A DNA stretch of 64,000 nucleotides from Leptolyngbya sp. BL0902 (GCF_016403105.1 NZ_CP046155.1:806001-870000), one strand, 5' to 3'. Positions 27,992 to 35,757 are shown, counted from the first letter of the stretch. The notes: generated by a model not told the origin, from the letters alone. Translations and numbers: made by a program.

Positions 27992-28318
27992 GTGGATGAG
28001 CATTTTCGTCAACGATTGGCCCATATCGTCACGCAAACCCGTGGCGATATGAATCAGCGTGATTTTGGGGAAAAGCTCGACGTTTCCCAAAGCACGGTGG
28101 TTGGTTGGGAAAAGGGAAGCAATATCCCGACGCTAGAAAACCTGGCTAAGCTAGCGACCTTGCGCGGACAACTGCCGGAAGAACTGCTGGCTGACCTATA
28201 CGGTAGAACTTGGGCCTCAGACTATCCCCTCGAAGAGCGGATTCTGATGATGACGAGTAAACAACTGGTAGACCTGCTCAATCTTTTATCAACGCAATTA
28301 AGAAAGATGGATTTGTAA
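27992..28318 (+). CDS. XRE-family helix-turn-helix regulator
   Basis: 108 residues from MDEHFRQRLAHIV. HTH_XRE spans about residues 5-60: NQRDFGEKLDVSQSTVVGWEKGSNIPTLENLAKLATL. The C-terminal helix region YPLEERILMMTSKQLVDLLNLLSTQLRKMDL may dimerise. It is divergent from the RHH gene and is the natural candidate to bind the compound palindrome just upstream. Confidence 0.85.
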   Translation: MDEHFRQRLAHIVTQTRGDMNQRDFGEKLDVSQSTVVGWEKGSNIPTLENLAKLATLRGQLPEELLADLYGRTWASDYPLEERILMMTSKQLVDLLNLLSTQLRKMDL

Positions 28319-28508
28319 AAACAACCATAGATGGACTAAGCCATTGGCCTTTGAGTCTATAGAGAAACCTAGGGTGATTGATCCGTTATCCTACGGACTT
28401 CGCCATACAACCCTGGATAGATCAGCCATTGAGCGGAATCAACCATTGGCCTCCATCGAAAAGACCCTACCGAGGGCGGTAGAGTCTCCTGGCTTCAAGG
28501 GCGTGGGG

Positions 28509-28793
28509 CTAAAAGTCAATCACCTCTGTGACGACTTTCACCATCTGAAGTTTGTGACCCACAGCGGCCACCAGCAGCAGGGCCGTATCGAGCCGACAGC
28601 CTCCGGTATCTAAAGCTCTCTGGATCTGGTTGCGGCGATTCATGTAGCTGGCTGGTTTAGCCTCACCTGACTGCTGGTTTTCCAGCCTGACATACTCCTT
28701 TACCAGTTCCTTAAACCAGTCCTCTTCTCCCCAAAGCTCGATGGCACGGGCTTTTACCGCATTGAGAAGAGAGGTACTGGTCTGGGCTTCCAT
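28509..28793 (-). CDS. Hypothetical protein, possible DNA-binding
   Basis: 94 residues from MEAQTSTSLL at 28793. The part AVKARAIELWGEEDWFKELVKEYVRLENQQSG, then SYMNRRNQIQRALDTGGCRLDTALLLVAAVGHKLQM, reads like two helical units, the second HTH-like. No family recognised. It lies just downstream of the intein-containing helicase. Confidence 0.55.
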   Translation of the reverse strand: MEAQTSTSLLNAVKARAIELWGEEDWFKELVKEYVRLENQQSGEAKPASYMNRRNQIQRALDTGGCRLDTALLLVAAVGHKLQMVKVVTEVIDF

Positions 28794-28842
28794 GATGATC
28801 ACAGGGGCGGGATAGCAACACTGGCTTGCTAATTTTAGGGCA

Positions 28843-31188
28843 TTATTCGCTTTCGTCCCCGTGGGCAAAGGTGAGGGCGCATTTGGCGCGGGTCAGGGCC
28901 ACATACTTCAGGTTCATCTCCTGCTCCTTCTCCCAGGACTTCGTCGCCTTGGGGTGGGGCATGAGGTGAGGGTGTAGCACCACCACATGGTTAGCCTCCA
29001 GCCCCTTAGCTTTGTGGACGCTCGATAACCACACCTTCGCCCGTTGGTCGCTGAACAGCATGGCGATCTCTCGCCCTAGGTCTGCAACGGTATGGGGCCG
29101 GGTGGCTTGGTAGATCGCAAGGATCGTATTCGTCCGATCCTTAAAGTTAGCCATGGCCATCTCTAGCTCGTCTGAGTCCAGCCCTGCCCGTAGTTCCCGC
29201 TGCTCGACTAGATACTTCTGCAAGTAGACCTCTAGGCGGCTCATCTGGAAGCCCTGCATCTCTTCAAGCTGGTGAAGAATGCTGATCAGGTTTTTGCCGA
29301 TGTCCGTCCCACGAATCCGGGCTGGAATCCCGGCGCGGATCAGGCTAAAGCACACGGCCACCAGGGGGGCATTTGTCCGGCAAACAATCAGATCCCCGTC
29401 GTTGATGTGCTGAACAATGTCCTCCTCGTCGATGTCCTCAATGGTGCCCTTGGGTGCCCCTGGTCGGGCCTCGATGCCGGGATAGACTTCGTTAGCAAGT
29501 TCGATGTGTGAGGTGGGGCAACGATAGCAGATCGATAGGGGTAGCACCTGGGCTTGGGTGCGCTGGGTGATGTTGGCGATACTCTGGGTGTCGGCTCCCG
29601 TGAAGCCATAGATACTGTTGCAAGTCACAATGCCATCCGCTACATATTTGTGATGGGTCTCAATATCTAGACTGTAAACCTCACCTTCAAACCACTCCCT
29701 ATGTACATCAAGGGTTTCCCATTGATTTAAGCTACGCAAGGAACTATCTAATCCATCCGGCGCAATTGGAACACTCATGTAGCCTGGAATGAGATTACAG
29801 GCTTGGATCTCAAATAAAGTGTTCCTTCCTTGTCGGGTTCGATTGTTTCCATTGCGGCAATAAATGGGAAAATCCAACTTCCGCCCATGGGCTTCTAAAC
29901 AACGCTTAGCATTGTCCTCCTGGGGAGTAAGCTGCTCATAGATGCGTTCAACCACTAAGCTGCTGTAGTCACCACTGCGTATTGGAGAATAGAACACAAC
30001 CTGGGGCAATCCAAACTTCGCAGCGACCACGGCCTCATAAACTAGGGCGTCTTCGTGGGTTTGGTGAACTTTCAGTATCCAAGCTTCATCAGCCCTTTCC
30101 TGGCGGCAACGAGCAGCTAAGCCGAAATCGAAACTTGAAGTGCTGGGTTTTAGAAATAACCGACATTTCCCGACCCGAAAGCGTGACCCTTGACGCATCA
30201 GGTAGGTACAGTAGACCTCTGGATCAAAATTGCTCCAGCGAACCAGCCATTTGTGGGAATCTGTACAACGGGTTTCCCGATCCCCTGCTTTTACCGTATA
30301 GAGGTAGCCAGCATAATTTCTAGAAGCAACTTCTTGAACCTTGGCTTGCATAATAAAGCAAGCACTATCCCTTGAATAACTAACTACGGTATCGCCCGGT
30401 TTTAGCTGCTCAATGGGAACTTCATCACATTCCTCTGAATGCCAACGACTACTCCGTTTACGGGTCATCACCATTGTCCCTGCTGGCTGACACTGTCGCT
30501 TGTCGCCCACAAACAACATTCGGCCACCCCCGGCGCGGGCCTTCAGCACTAGCTCAAGCTGGGCCTTATTCAAGTCCTGGGCCTCGTCCACAAACACCCA
30601 ATCAGCGGCTTTGGGCGATAGTTGCATCACATGGGGCAACCACACCATGTCGTTGTAGTCGATCACCTGTCGGGCCTGGTCGATGCCCTGGTACAAAATC
30701 GGAGCGATGGCCTTACAGGTAAACTCCCAATCCTTGCGGTCAAGGTCAAATCTAGCCGCTAGGGCGTCTAGGCCGTCCTGGTCGTCGGGTTCTGTGAGGG
30801 TGAGCTGCACCACATTCAGCAGGGCTTTAATCCGGGCGCTGGCCTTCTGGGCGGTTTCAAAGTCAGTCACACCATGGTCTGTCAGGTATTGGCGGATCAA
30901 CTGGCTGTACTTCCGGCCTTCCACCTGGGGCCGTCCTAGGGACGATAGGGCCGATAGTCCTAGGGAATGAATGGTCTGCGCTCTCATCCCTTGGAGTTTG
31001 GTCTTTAGCTCCTCGGCAATGTGCCGATTGAACGCACAAAATAGGGCGTTGCGGGACTCTAGGCGCTTTGAGGCTTCTACACAGGTGGTCGTCTTGCCGC
31101 TGCCCGGTACAGCATCCACTACGGCATCACCAGCACCGCTGGCCACAAAGTCAAAGATGGCGGATTGATACTTAGAGGGTTCAAACAT
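28843..31188 (-). CDS. UvrD/PcrA-like superfamily 1 helicase interrupted by an intein
   Basis: 781 residues from MFEPSKYQ at 31188. Helicase motifs: Walker A VPGSGKTTT (residues 28-36), FCAFNRHIAEELK, motif II FVDEAQDLN, motif III split as VGDKRQ / SIYGFTGAD, and C-terminal VWLSSVHKAKGLEANHVVVLHP and ALTRAKCALTF. Residues 233-524 are a protein-splicing element inside motif III. The spliced helicase would be about 489 residues. It probably serves element replication or recombination. Its ATG follows an ATCCCCAGAACG box. Confidence 0.9.
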   Translation of the reverse strand: MFEPSKYQSAIFDFVASGAGDAVVDAVPGSGKTTTCVEASKRLESRNALFCAFNRHIAEELKTKLQGMRAQTIHSLGLSALSSLGRPQVEGRKYSQLIRQYLTDHGVTDFETAQKASARIKALLNVVQLTLTEPDDQDGLDALAARFDLDRKDWEFTCKAIAPILYQGIDQARQVIDYNDMVWLPHVMQLSPKAADWVFVDEAQDLNKAQLELVLKARAGGGRMLFVGDKRQCQPAGTMVMTRKRSSRWHSEECDEVPIEQLKPGDTVVSYSRDSACFIMQAKVQEVASRNYAGYLYTVKAGDRETRCTDSHKWLVRWSNFDPEVYCTYLMRQGSRFRVGKCRLFLKPSTSSFDFGLAARCRQERADEAWILKVHQTHEDALVYEAVVAAKFGLPQVVFYSPIRSGDYSSLVVERIYEQLTPQEDNAKRCLEAHGRKLDFPIYCRNGNNRTRQGRNTLFEIQACNLIPGYMSVPIAPDGLDSSLRSLNQWETLDVHREWFEGEVYSLDIETHHKYVADGIVTCNSIYGFTGADTQSIANITQRTQAQVLPLSICYRCPTSHIELANEVYPGIEARPGAPKGTIEDIDEEDIVQHINDGDLIVCRTNAPLVAVCFSLIRAGIPARIRGTDIGKNLISILHQLEEMQGFQMSRLEVYLQKYLVEQRELRAGLDSDELEMAMANFKDRTNTILAIYQATRPHTVADLGREIAMLFSDQRAKVWLSSVHKAKGLEANHVVVLHPHLMPHPKATKSWEKEQEMNLKYVALTRAKCALTFAHGDESE
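29617..30492 (-). other. Intein (292 residues) in the helicase motif III
   Basis: It starts at Cys233 (CQPAGTMVMTRKR), has a block-B-like TDSH (RCTDSHKWLVRW) and ends with VYSLDIETHHKYVADGIVTCN followed by Ser as the +1 extein residue. Extein joints rebuild VGDKRQ-SIYGFTGAD, the conserved UvrD motif III. The penultimate residue is Cys rather than the usual His. The about 150-residue middle (ILKVHQTHEDALVYEAVVAA) is longer than a mini-intein but shows no LAGLIDADG motif by eye. Confidence 0.9.
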
Positions 31189-31219
31189 GATCGTTCTGGG
31201 GATAGATAGGGGAGTCAGG

Positions 31220-31408
31220 TTAGGCGGCAATGTGGATGTGGTCTGTCCAGTGGACTGTCGCATGAGACGGTGAGACTCGAATCTGAGCTTTGGCAATGGT
31301 GGGCTTGGCATAGCCCAATACCCCTAGAATTGCCTCGATGTCGGCGGGGGTGATCGGGGTCTGGCGTAGGTGGTCGTCTAGCTCAATGTGAAGGGTGTAG
31401 TGGGTCAT
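31220..31408 (-). CDS. Small hypothetical protein
   Basis: 62 residues, MTHYTLHIELDDHLRQTPITPADIEAILGVLGYAKPTIAKAQIRVSPSHATVHWTDHIHIAA. The beta-alpha-beta pattern is unrecognised. Its leader holds a hairpin GCCCCTG/CAGGGGC (31433-31450) and an ATCCCCAGAACG box directly before the ATG. The C-terminus is -IAA. Confidence 0.6.
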   Translation of the reverse strand: MTHYTLHIELDDHLRQTPITPADIEAILGVLGYAKPTIAKAQIRVSPSHATVHWTDHIHIAA

Positions 31409-31466
31409 GGCCGTTCTGGGGATAGAGGGAATGCCCCTGTAGGCAGGGGCTAGGGTTTACAAGGGG

Positions 31467-32318
31467 CTAGGCGGTCTTCAGTTGGTCAAGGCCATGGATC
31501 ATGCTCACCAGCGCATCGCATTGTTCTGAGGTCAGTTGAGCAGGGCTAGTACAATTAAACTCAACTTTCATGATCATCTTCACCTCGTCGAGGCTGACCC
31601 CTACCGCTTCACGGGCGGCGCGAATCCGTTGTCCTTTTTCCTCGGCGGTTTCTGGCGCTTCCACGCCATCACTGAGCCAAGCCATCATGGTTTCTGCAAG
31701 GGCTTTGCCGGGGTTGAGGTGGGTGGTGTTGCTCAACTCAGGGCAACGGCTTTTAGAGATCGTCAGCAGGTGGTTCAGGTCAATTTCCCCGGATAGATCG
31801 AACTCGTACTCAATCCCGCTGGACTGAATCGGGGCGGTGCCGACCTTCCTAGGCGCTACACAGGTCTTCCCAGCTTTGTTGACGTACTCTTCCATTACCC
31901 ATTCGGTTTTGGTACGCATGGTGCCGATAACATGGGCGGGGCTGGCCAACATGGCATTGATCAGGGCACGCTCAAGGGGCTTAACGTTCTTCCAGCCATC
32001 AAAACCTTTCCCGGCTAGGTCTAGCTCGGCAAACCACGCATGGCTAAGGCTATCAATCACAATTACGTCATATCCTGCCTGTCCGGCGTACTGGATCGCC
32101 TCCAGGTATTTGCTGGGGTGAAAGTCGGTCAATTGGCATACATCAAAATTAAACAGATCGGCATACTTGCTGGCGCTGCCGTGTTCGGTGTCAATCACCG
32201 CAACCTGTTTACCCAGATGTTGAGCAATGGCTAGGGCGCTGTAGGTCTTCCCTGCACCACTGGGGCCACAGAGGGCTAGGCGTAGACGGGCTTGGGTCTT
32301 GGTCGCTTTTTGAAACAT
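31467..32318 (-). CDS. Sak4/RecA-like AAA ATPase (AAA_24)
   Basis: 283 residues from MFQKATKTQARLRLALCGPSGAGKTYSALAIA, with Walker A GPSGAGKT, VAVIDTEHGSASKYAD and Walker B DVIVIDSLSHAW. It resembles phage Sak4-type ATPases that work with SSB in single-strand annealing recombination; this is family inference. The C-terminal about 70 residues form a helical tail. The start is preceded by GAAGGA and leader-RNA copy C. Confidence 0.8.
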   Translation of the reverse strand: MFQKATKTQARLRLALCGPSGAGKTYSALAIAQHLGKQVAVIDTEHGSASKYADLFNFDVCQLTDFHPSKYLEAIQYAGQAGYDVIVIDSLSHAWFAELDLAGKGFDGWKNVKPLERALINAMLASPAHVIGTMRTKTEWVMEEYVNKAGKTCVAPRKVGTAPIQSSGIEYEFDLSGEIDLNHLLTISKSRCPELSNTTHLNPGKALAETMMAWLSDGVEAPETAEEKGQRIRAAREAVGVSLDEVKMIMKVEFNCTSPAQLTSEQCDALVSMIHGLDQLKTA

Positions 32319-32352
32319 GATCGTTGTCCTTCTTCGTTCTGGATGGATAAAG

Positions 32353-32371
32353 CCCGTGTGGTCGTCACGGG
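32353..32371 (-). promoter_or_regulatory. Leader RNA hairpin, copy C
   Basis: Minus-strand hairpin CCCGTG-ACGACCA-CACGGG, then an ATCCATCCAGAACGAAGAAGGA segment before the ATG at 32318. The stem pair is C-G where copies A and B have T-A, a compensatory change. Confidence 0.7.
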
Positions 32372-32408
32372 GGCGGCTTTTAGGGACTTCCGCCACAGGT
32401 CGCAGGGG

Positions 32409-32855
32409 TTAAGCCGCTAGGTGGGCTTGAACCATGAGCTTGGCGGCTTCAAACTGATTCATCGCAAGCTGGCGGTCAATCTTGAGGGATTGGTAGTCCT
32501 CCTGGGCCTTCTGTAGCCGTTGCTGGGCCGTTTGGTAGGCTTCACCCTGCATCAACTCAGACCGTTTGGCCTTGCGCTGCTGGTCATTCTTGAGGCTGCT
32601 ATCCTCGGCAATGGTGCGCTCGATCTCTGCGGTGGCGGCGTCTAGTTTGGCCTGGGCCTGGTGCATTCGGGTTTCACTCCACAGCACAGCCCTAGACAGG
32701 CGCTCGATCTTCCCTGGAAGGGGGAGTAGCAGATCCGATAGGGAAATCCGGGTGGTGCCCTTGCAGTAGGAACAATTCTCTAGATCCTCAATGGCGTGGC
32801 GGTCGGTGGTGCGTTGGGTGCCGCTGGCTTCGCAGTATAGACAGGCGTAATCCAT
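32409..32855 (-). CDS. Zinc-ribbon and coiled-coil protein
   Basis: 148 residues from MDYACLYCEASG at 32855. It has two CxxC pairs (CLYC and CSYC, about residues 5-38) followed by a long coiled coil (ERLSRAVLWSETRMHQAQAKLDAATAEIER). Unknown; the architecture suggests a nucleic-acid or protein adaptor. It ends -HLAA and lies in the leftward operon 35064-28843. Confidence 0.65.
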   Translation of the reverse strand: MDYACLYCEASGTQRTTDRHAIEDLENCSYCKGTTRISLSDLLLPLPGKIERLSRAVLWSETRMHQAQAKLDAATAEIERTIAEDSSLKNDQQRKAKRSELMQGEAYQTAQQRLQKAQEDYQSLKIDRQLAMNQFEAAKLMVQAHLAA

Positions 32856-32914
32856 GATTTTGCTCTCCAAAAGTAACGGGGTGGGCAGATAGGCTCTGCC
32901 CTGGCCATGGGGAT

Positions 32915-33187
32915 CTAAAATTCGCAGTCGCAAGGGTTGGGGTCGTCGTAGTGCCCAGACAGGTAGGCGCGGCTAGGAACTGACCACTGCACCTTTGAAC
33001 CGTCCTTGCTGATCCGCTCGTGGATGTCTGCAATTTCGTGAAGAATGGTCTTGATGCCCCAAGACTTGACCATTTCCTCTAGGGCTAGGCAGTCCAGCCC
33101 CCACGCTGCGGCCTGTTGGTCTTCGGCGCTCTCGCGTTGGGCCTGGTCGCGTAGATAAGCAATCTCAAAGGGTTCGCGTACAATCAT
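32915..33187 (-). CDS. Hypothetical protein
   Basis: 90 residues from MIVREPFEIAYLRDQAQRESAEDQQAAAWGLDCLALEEMVKSWG at 33187. The C-terminus is YDDPNPCDCEF. No known domain. An ATCCCCAGAACGAAG box and leader hairpin copy D lie upstream. Confidence 0.55.
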   Translation of the reverse strand: MIVREPFEIAYLRDQAQRESAEDQQAAAWGLDCLALEEMVKSWGIKTILHEIADIHERISKDGSKVQWSVPSRAYLSGHYDDPNPCDCEF

Positions 33188-33223
33188 GGGTAGATCCTCT
33201 ACTTCGTTCTGGGGATTGAATCT

Positions 33224-33249
33224 CCTGCCTTGCTTGGTCGTGGGGCAGG
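33224..33249 (-). promoter_or_regulatory. Leader RNA hairpin, copy D
   Basis: Minus-strand CCTGCC/GGCAGG stem with ACGACCA in a larger loop, then AATCCCCAGAACGAAG upstream of the ATG at 33187. It is a diverged member of the same motif. Confidence 0.55.
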
Positions 33250-33289
33250 TTTTTTGTGGGCCTTTTAAGGCCATGCCCAGGGCGCGGGA

Positions 33290-34204
33290 TTAAGCAGCTA
33301 GGGCTTCGTCCTCGGCCAACATTCCGGCATTACTCAGCAGGAATTTAGAAGCCTTCTGGGCTTGGCTTGCAGCCTGTAGAAATGCCTTCTTGTCGGACTT
33401 GAGAATTTCAATCCAATTCGATAGATAACTCGCGTGATTTTCTAGCTGGCTGGTCATGGCCAATTCATTGCAAATAAAGGCGGCGCTTAACTCTGCAATC
33501 AACTCCTCAAAAGCGTAGGCTTGGGAACCAAACTTATTGCCCAACTTGCGGTCTAGGCGGGTGCTGTGGCCTGTCCAGTGGCTTAGTTCATGGGCAAAGG
33601 TGGCGTAGTAGGCTTCAGCACTCGTAAAGTCTTCATAGGTGGGCATTTGAATGGTGTCTTGATTGGATGAATAGCAAGCCATATCGCCGCCAAACTTGAC
33701 CTTTGCCTTCTGGGCTTTGATGAACTTCTCAGCTACATCTAGGCGGGGTTCTGCGTTGTTTCCACCCTTGCGATATTTCGCTAGATAATGCTCCTTCTTG
33801 GTGGTGGCTTCACTGTCGTCGATGCAATCCAGATTGAAGACACTTAACCACTTGAACGCATTGAAGAACTTCTGGCTAACTTCTCCCGTGGCTGCATCCG
33901 TCACTTCTTTACAAGCTCGTCCGCCCCAAACGAGACAGGTGGCCTTGCTGCCTTTGATGATTTTCCAATTCAACGCCTTAGCTTGGCTAAACCCCACAAA
34001 CAAGGTGCTTTGGTAGTCGTTTAGCATCACGTCAATAGTGGCAATCAGGGGGTTCATACCTTGATATTGATGCCCGGTGATCGCGTTAGCGTAGGGGGTA
34101 GAATACCAAGGCTTCACCCATGGGGTTTTCCCGGCTTCCATCAGTGTCAAAATCTTATCGGTCAATAGCTGAAACTTATCCGTAGCCTGGGCTTTCTTAG
34201 CCAT
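33290..34204 (-). CDS. ArdC-like antirestriction protein with zincin metallopeptidase domain
   Basis: 304 residues from MAKKAQATDKF at 34204. The N-terminal ArdC single-strand-DNA-binding domain (LTDKILTLMEAGKTPWVKPW, YQGMNPLIA) is followed by a zincin-like peptidase with HELSHWTGH and downstream glutamates (FEELIAELSAAF). ArdC proteins protect incoming conjugative or mobile DNA from host restriction. It ends EDEALAA. The leader carries hairpin copy A. Confidence 0.9.
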   Translation of the reverse strand: MAKKAQATDKFQLLTDKILTLMEAGKTPWVKPWYSTPYANAITGHQYQGMNPLIATIDVMLNDYQSTLFVGFSQAKALNWKIIKGSKATCLVWGGRACKEVTDAATGEVSQKFFNAFKWLSVFNLDCIDDSEATTKKEHYLAKYRKGGNNAEPRLDVAEKFIKAQKAKVKFGGDMACYSSNQDTIQMPTYEDFTSAEAYYATFAHELSHWTGHSTRLDRKLGNKFGSQAYAFEELIAELSAAFICNELAMTSQLENHASYLSNWIEILKSDKKAFLQAASQAQKASKFLLSNAGMLAEDEALAA

Positions 34205-34235
34205 AATTTTTGTCCTTCTTCGTTCTGGGGATAAA

Positions 34236-34254
34236 CCTGTGTGGTCGTCACAGG
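34236..34254 (-). promoter_or_regulatory. Leader RNA hairpin, copy A
   Basis: Minus-strand CCTGTG-ACGACCA-CACAGG, then TTATCCCCAGAACGAAGAAG and the ATG at 34204. An upstream GGACA/TGTCC pair may form a second stem. Confidence 0.75.
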
Positions 34255-34286
34255 GGACAGTTTTAGGCCATGTCCAGGGCACGGGA

Positions 34287-34511
34287 TTAAGCGGTTTCTG
34301 CGTAGGCTGATTCAATCCTTGCGCTACATCCATCGCAGAAAAGCTGTGGATTTTCCCAGTTAATAGCGGTGGCCTTAACGCTTTCTCTGTCTTCATCTGC
34401 ACAGGTGGGGCATAGTACCGAACCCTGAGCATTTAGATAGAGGATGGGATAACAACCAACTGAGCTATAGGCTCTTAACTTGCCGTTTAACAGATAGTCT
34501 TCAATGCTCAT
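34287..34511 (-). CDS. Small zinc-finger-like protein
   Basis: 74 residues from MSIEDYLLNGKLRAYSS at 34511. Two CxxC pairs (LCPTCAD and FCDGCSA) suggest zinc binding. Unknown function; it ends AETA. The leader is hairpin copy B. Confidence 0.6.
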   Translation of the reverse strand: MSIEDYLLNGKLRAYSSVGCYPILYLNAQGSVLCPTCADEDRESVKATAINWENPQLFCDGCSARIESAYAETA

Positions 34512-34539
34512 AATTTCCTCTTCGTTCTGGGTGGATAAA

Positions 34540-34558
34540 CCTGTGTGGTCGTCACAGG
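34540..34558 (-). promoter_or_regulatory. Leader RNA hairpin, copy B
   Basis: Same hairpin as copy A (CCTGTG-ACGACCA-CACAGG), followed by a TTATCCACCCAGAACGAAGAGG segment before the ATG at 34511. About 90 bp around it are nearly identical to copy A. Confidence 0.75.
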
Positions 34559-34590
34559 GGACAGTTTTAGGCCATGTCCAGGGCGCGAAA

Positions 34591-35064
34591 TTAAGCGGCG
34601 TATCGGGCTGGTCTTTCTGCCACATTGGGGAATGGAATAACTGTTTTGGCTTTGATGTAATCCCGTAGCGAACCAAAGCCTAGTTTGGCTAGAACGGCAT
34701 AGCCATGTTTGCAACATCCCCAGCCGAAAAATTCAAGCTGGTTATTGAGGTCATCACAGGTACAAAACACACCTTCCCGGCGAACTTCCACCACGTAGGC
34801 GGTATCTTTGTGTAGATTGCGAACCGTGTAGTGATTGGCTAAATCTAGACGCTCTGTGACCTTCAACCCTTTGATCTGGGCCTTGCGAAAATCAACAAAG
34901 TGCTGCATGAATACACGCTTGCTGATAAAGGTAGGGCGCTGTCCTTTTACCCAAACCCAGATCACTTTGAAGAACTGGCGGATCTCAACTTGGGCCGATG
35001 GCCGCAACCCCAGCAGACGGCGAACGGCGGCGGCGGAAAACAGAATGTTGAATGCTGTGACCAT
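34591..35064 (-). CDS. SWIM-type zinc-finger protein
   Basis: 157 residues. The C-terminal half has a SWIM pattern, VEVRREGVFCTCDDLNNQLEFFGWGCCKHGYAVLAKLG (CxC ... CxH). SWIM domains bind DNA or protein and occur in mobile-element proteins. It appears to be the first gene of the long leftward operon (35064 to 28843 or beyond), with two palindromic operators at its promoter. It ends RYAA. Confidence 0.75.
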   Translation of the reverse strand: MVTAFNILFSAAAVRRLLGLRPSAQVEIRQFFKVIWVWVKGQRPTFISKRVFMQHFVDFRKAQIKGLKVTERLDLANHYTVRNLHKDTAYVVEVRREGVFCTCDDLNNQLEFFGWGCCKHGYAVLAKLGFGSLRDYIKAKTVIPFPNVAERPARYAA

Positions 35065-35084
35065 GGCTAAACCCCCTTAATGCT

Positions 35085-35127
35085 TACTTGCTAATTATAG
35101 CAAGTTTACTTGGTAAATTTAGCAAGT
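35085..35127. promoter_or_regulatory. Two ACTTGC...GCAAGT operators over the SWIM-gene promoter
   Basis: Two adjacent near-palindromes, ACTTGCTAATTATAGCAAGT and ACTTGGTAAATTTAGCAAGT on the plus strand. On the minus strand a TATAAT hexamer lies inside the first, so binding would block the SWIM-gene promoter. Confidence 0.7.
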
Positions 35128-35153
35128 TAAGAGAGTTTAATACAAGTGAACCA

Positions 35154-35675
35154 TTAAAATAAGCTGGGCTGAACAATGGCGGGGGCGGCGTGGAACCATC
35201 CACCACCGAGGGACACCAAACCCCAACCAGCCGGGGCGGGGACACCAGAGGGGAGGAACACCAGACAGGGAACCCCAGAACCCAGGGCAAAAGCCAAAGA
35301 AGCCCAAGTGCCAGAACCCAGCCCAGAGAAGGCCACAGCAGACCGCCCAGAGGGCCGCAACCCAGCAGGGCAGGGCGAAGCGGGGAACGACACCCAAACC
35401 CCACCAGAGGCCGACACAGCGCGGACACAGGCCACAGAACGGGCGGCAAAAGCACCCCGCCCAGAACCAAAGCTGGACGCAAAGAACACCTGAGCGCCGG
35501 GGAACGCCACACGGGCCGCGTGATCGATGCCACGGGCACAACCCACCACCACAGCCGCACCGGGGGCCACAGCGGGAACCAGCCCAGACAGGGCCGACAG
35601 GGAAGCAGCAGCAGGGGAACGGGAACCAGAGAACCCCACGCACGGAAAACCAGCAACCAAAGCAGCAGCAGACAT
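35154..35675 (-). CDS. SLOG/DprA-like Rossmann protein
   Basis: 173 residues from the ATG at 35675 (AGGTGG upstream). Motifs VGFSGSRSP and VVVGCARGIDHAARVAFPGAQVF resemble the DprA/SLOG nucleotide-binding site; a later GSGTWASLAFALGSGVPCLVFLP completes a Rossmann-like fold. Composition is strongly biased to Ala, Gly, Ser, Val and Pro. SLOG domains bind nucleotides or their derivatives, often in phage or defence contexts. Other frames here are also open because of base bias, but only this frame has motifs. Confidence 0.65.
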   Translation of the reverse strand: MSAAALVAGFPCVGFSGSRSPAAASLSALSGLVPAVAPGAAVVVGCARGIDHAARVAFPGAQVFFASSFGSGRGAFAARSVACVRAVSASGGVWVSFPASPCPAGLRPSGRSAVAFSGLGSGTWASLAFALGSGVPCLVFLPSGVPAPAGWGLVSLGGGWFHAAPAIVQPSLF

Positions 35676-35703
35676 AGAAACCACCTAAAACACTCTCTAT
35701 ATT

Positions 35704-35744
35704 GTACTAAATTTAGTGCAGATTACTTGCTAAATTTAGCAAGT
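35704..35744. promoter_or_regulatory. Palindromic operator pair upstream of SLOG gene
   Basis: A perfect 20-bp palindrome ACTTGCTAAATTTAGCAAGT at 35725-35744 and a shorter ACTAAATTTAGT site at 35706-35717. TATAAT at 35752-35757, 18 bp after TTGCTA, gives a rightward promoter-like sequence. The same operator type lies before the SWIM gene. Confidence 0.75.
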
Positions 35745-35757
35745 TTTAGGCTATAAT

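Noticed and set aside
28344-28613. Plus-strand 89-residue frame
   Set aside because: Overlaps the better-supported minus gene 28509-28793 and has no motif.
35084-35656. Minus-strand 190-residue and 168-residue Trp/Leu/Cys-rich frames
   Set aside because: Alternative frames of the G+C-rich SLOG gene without motifs.
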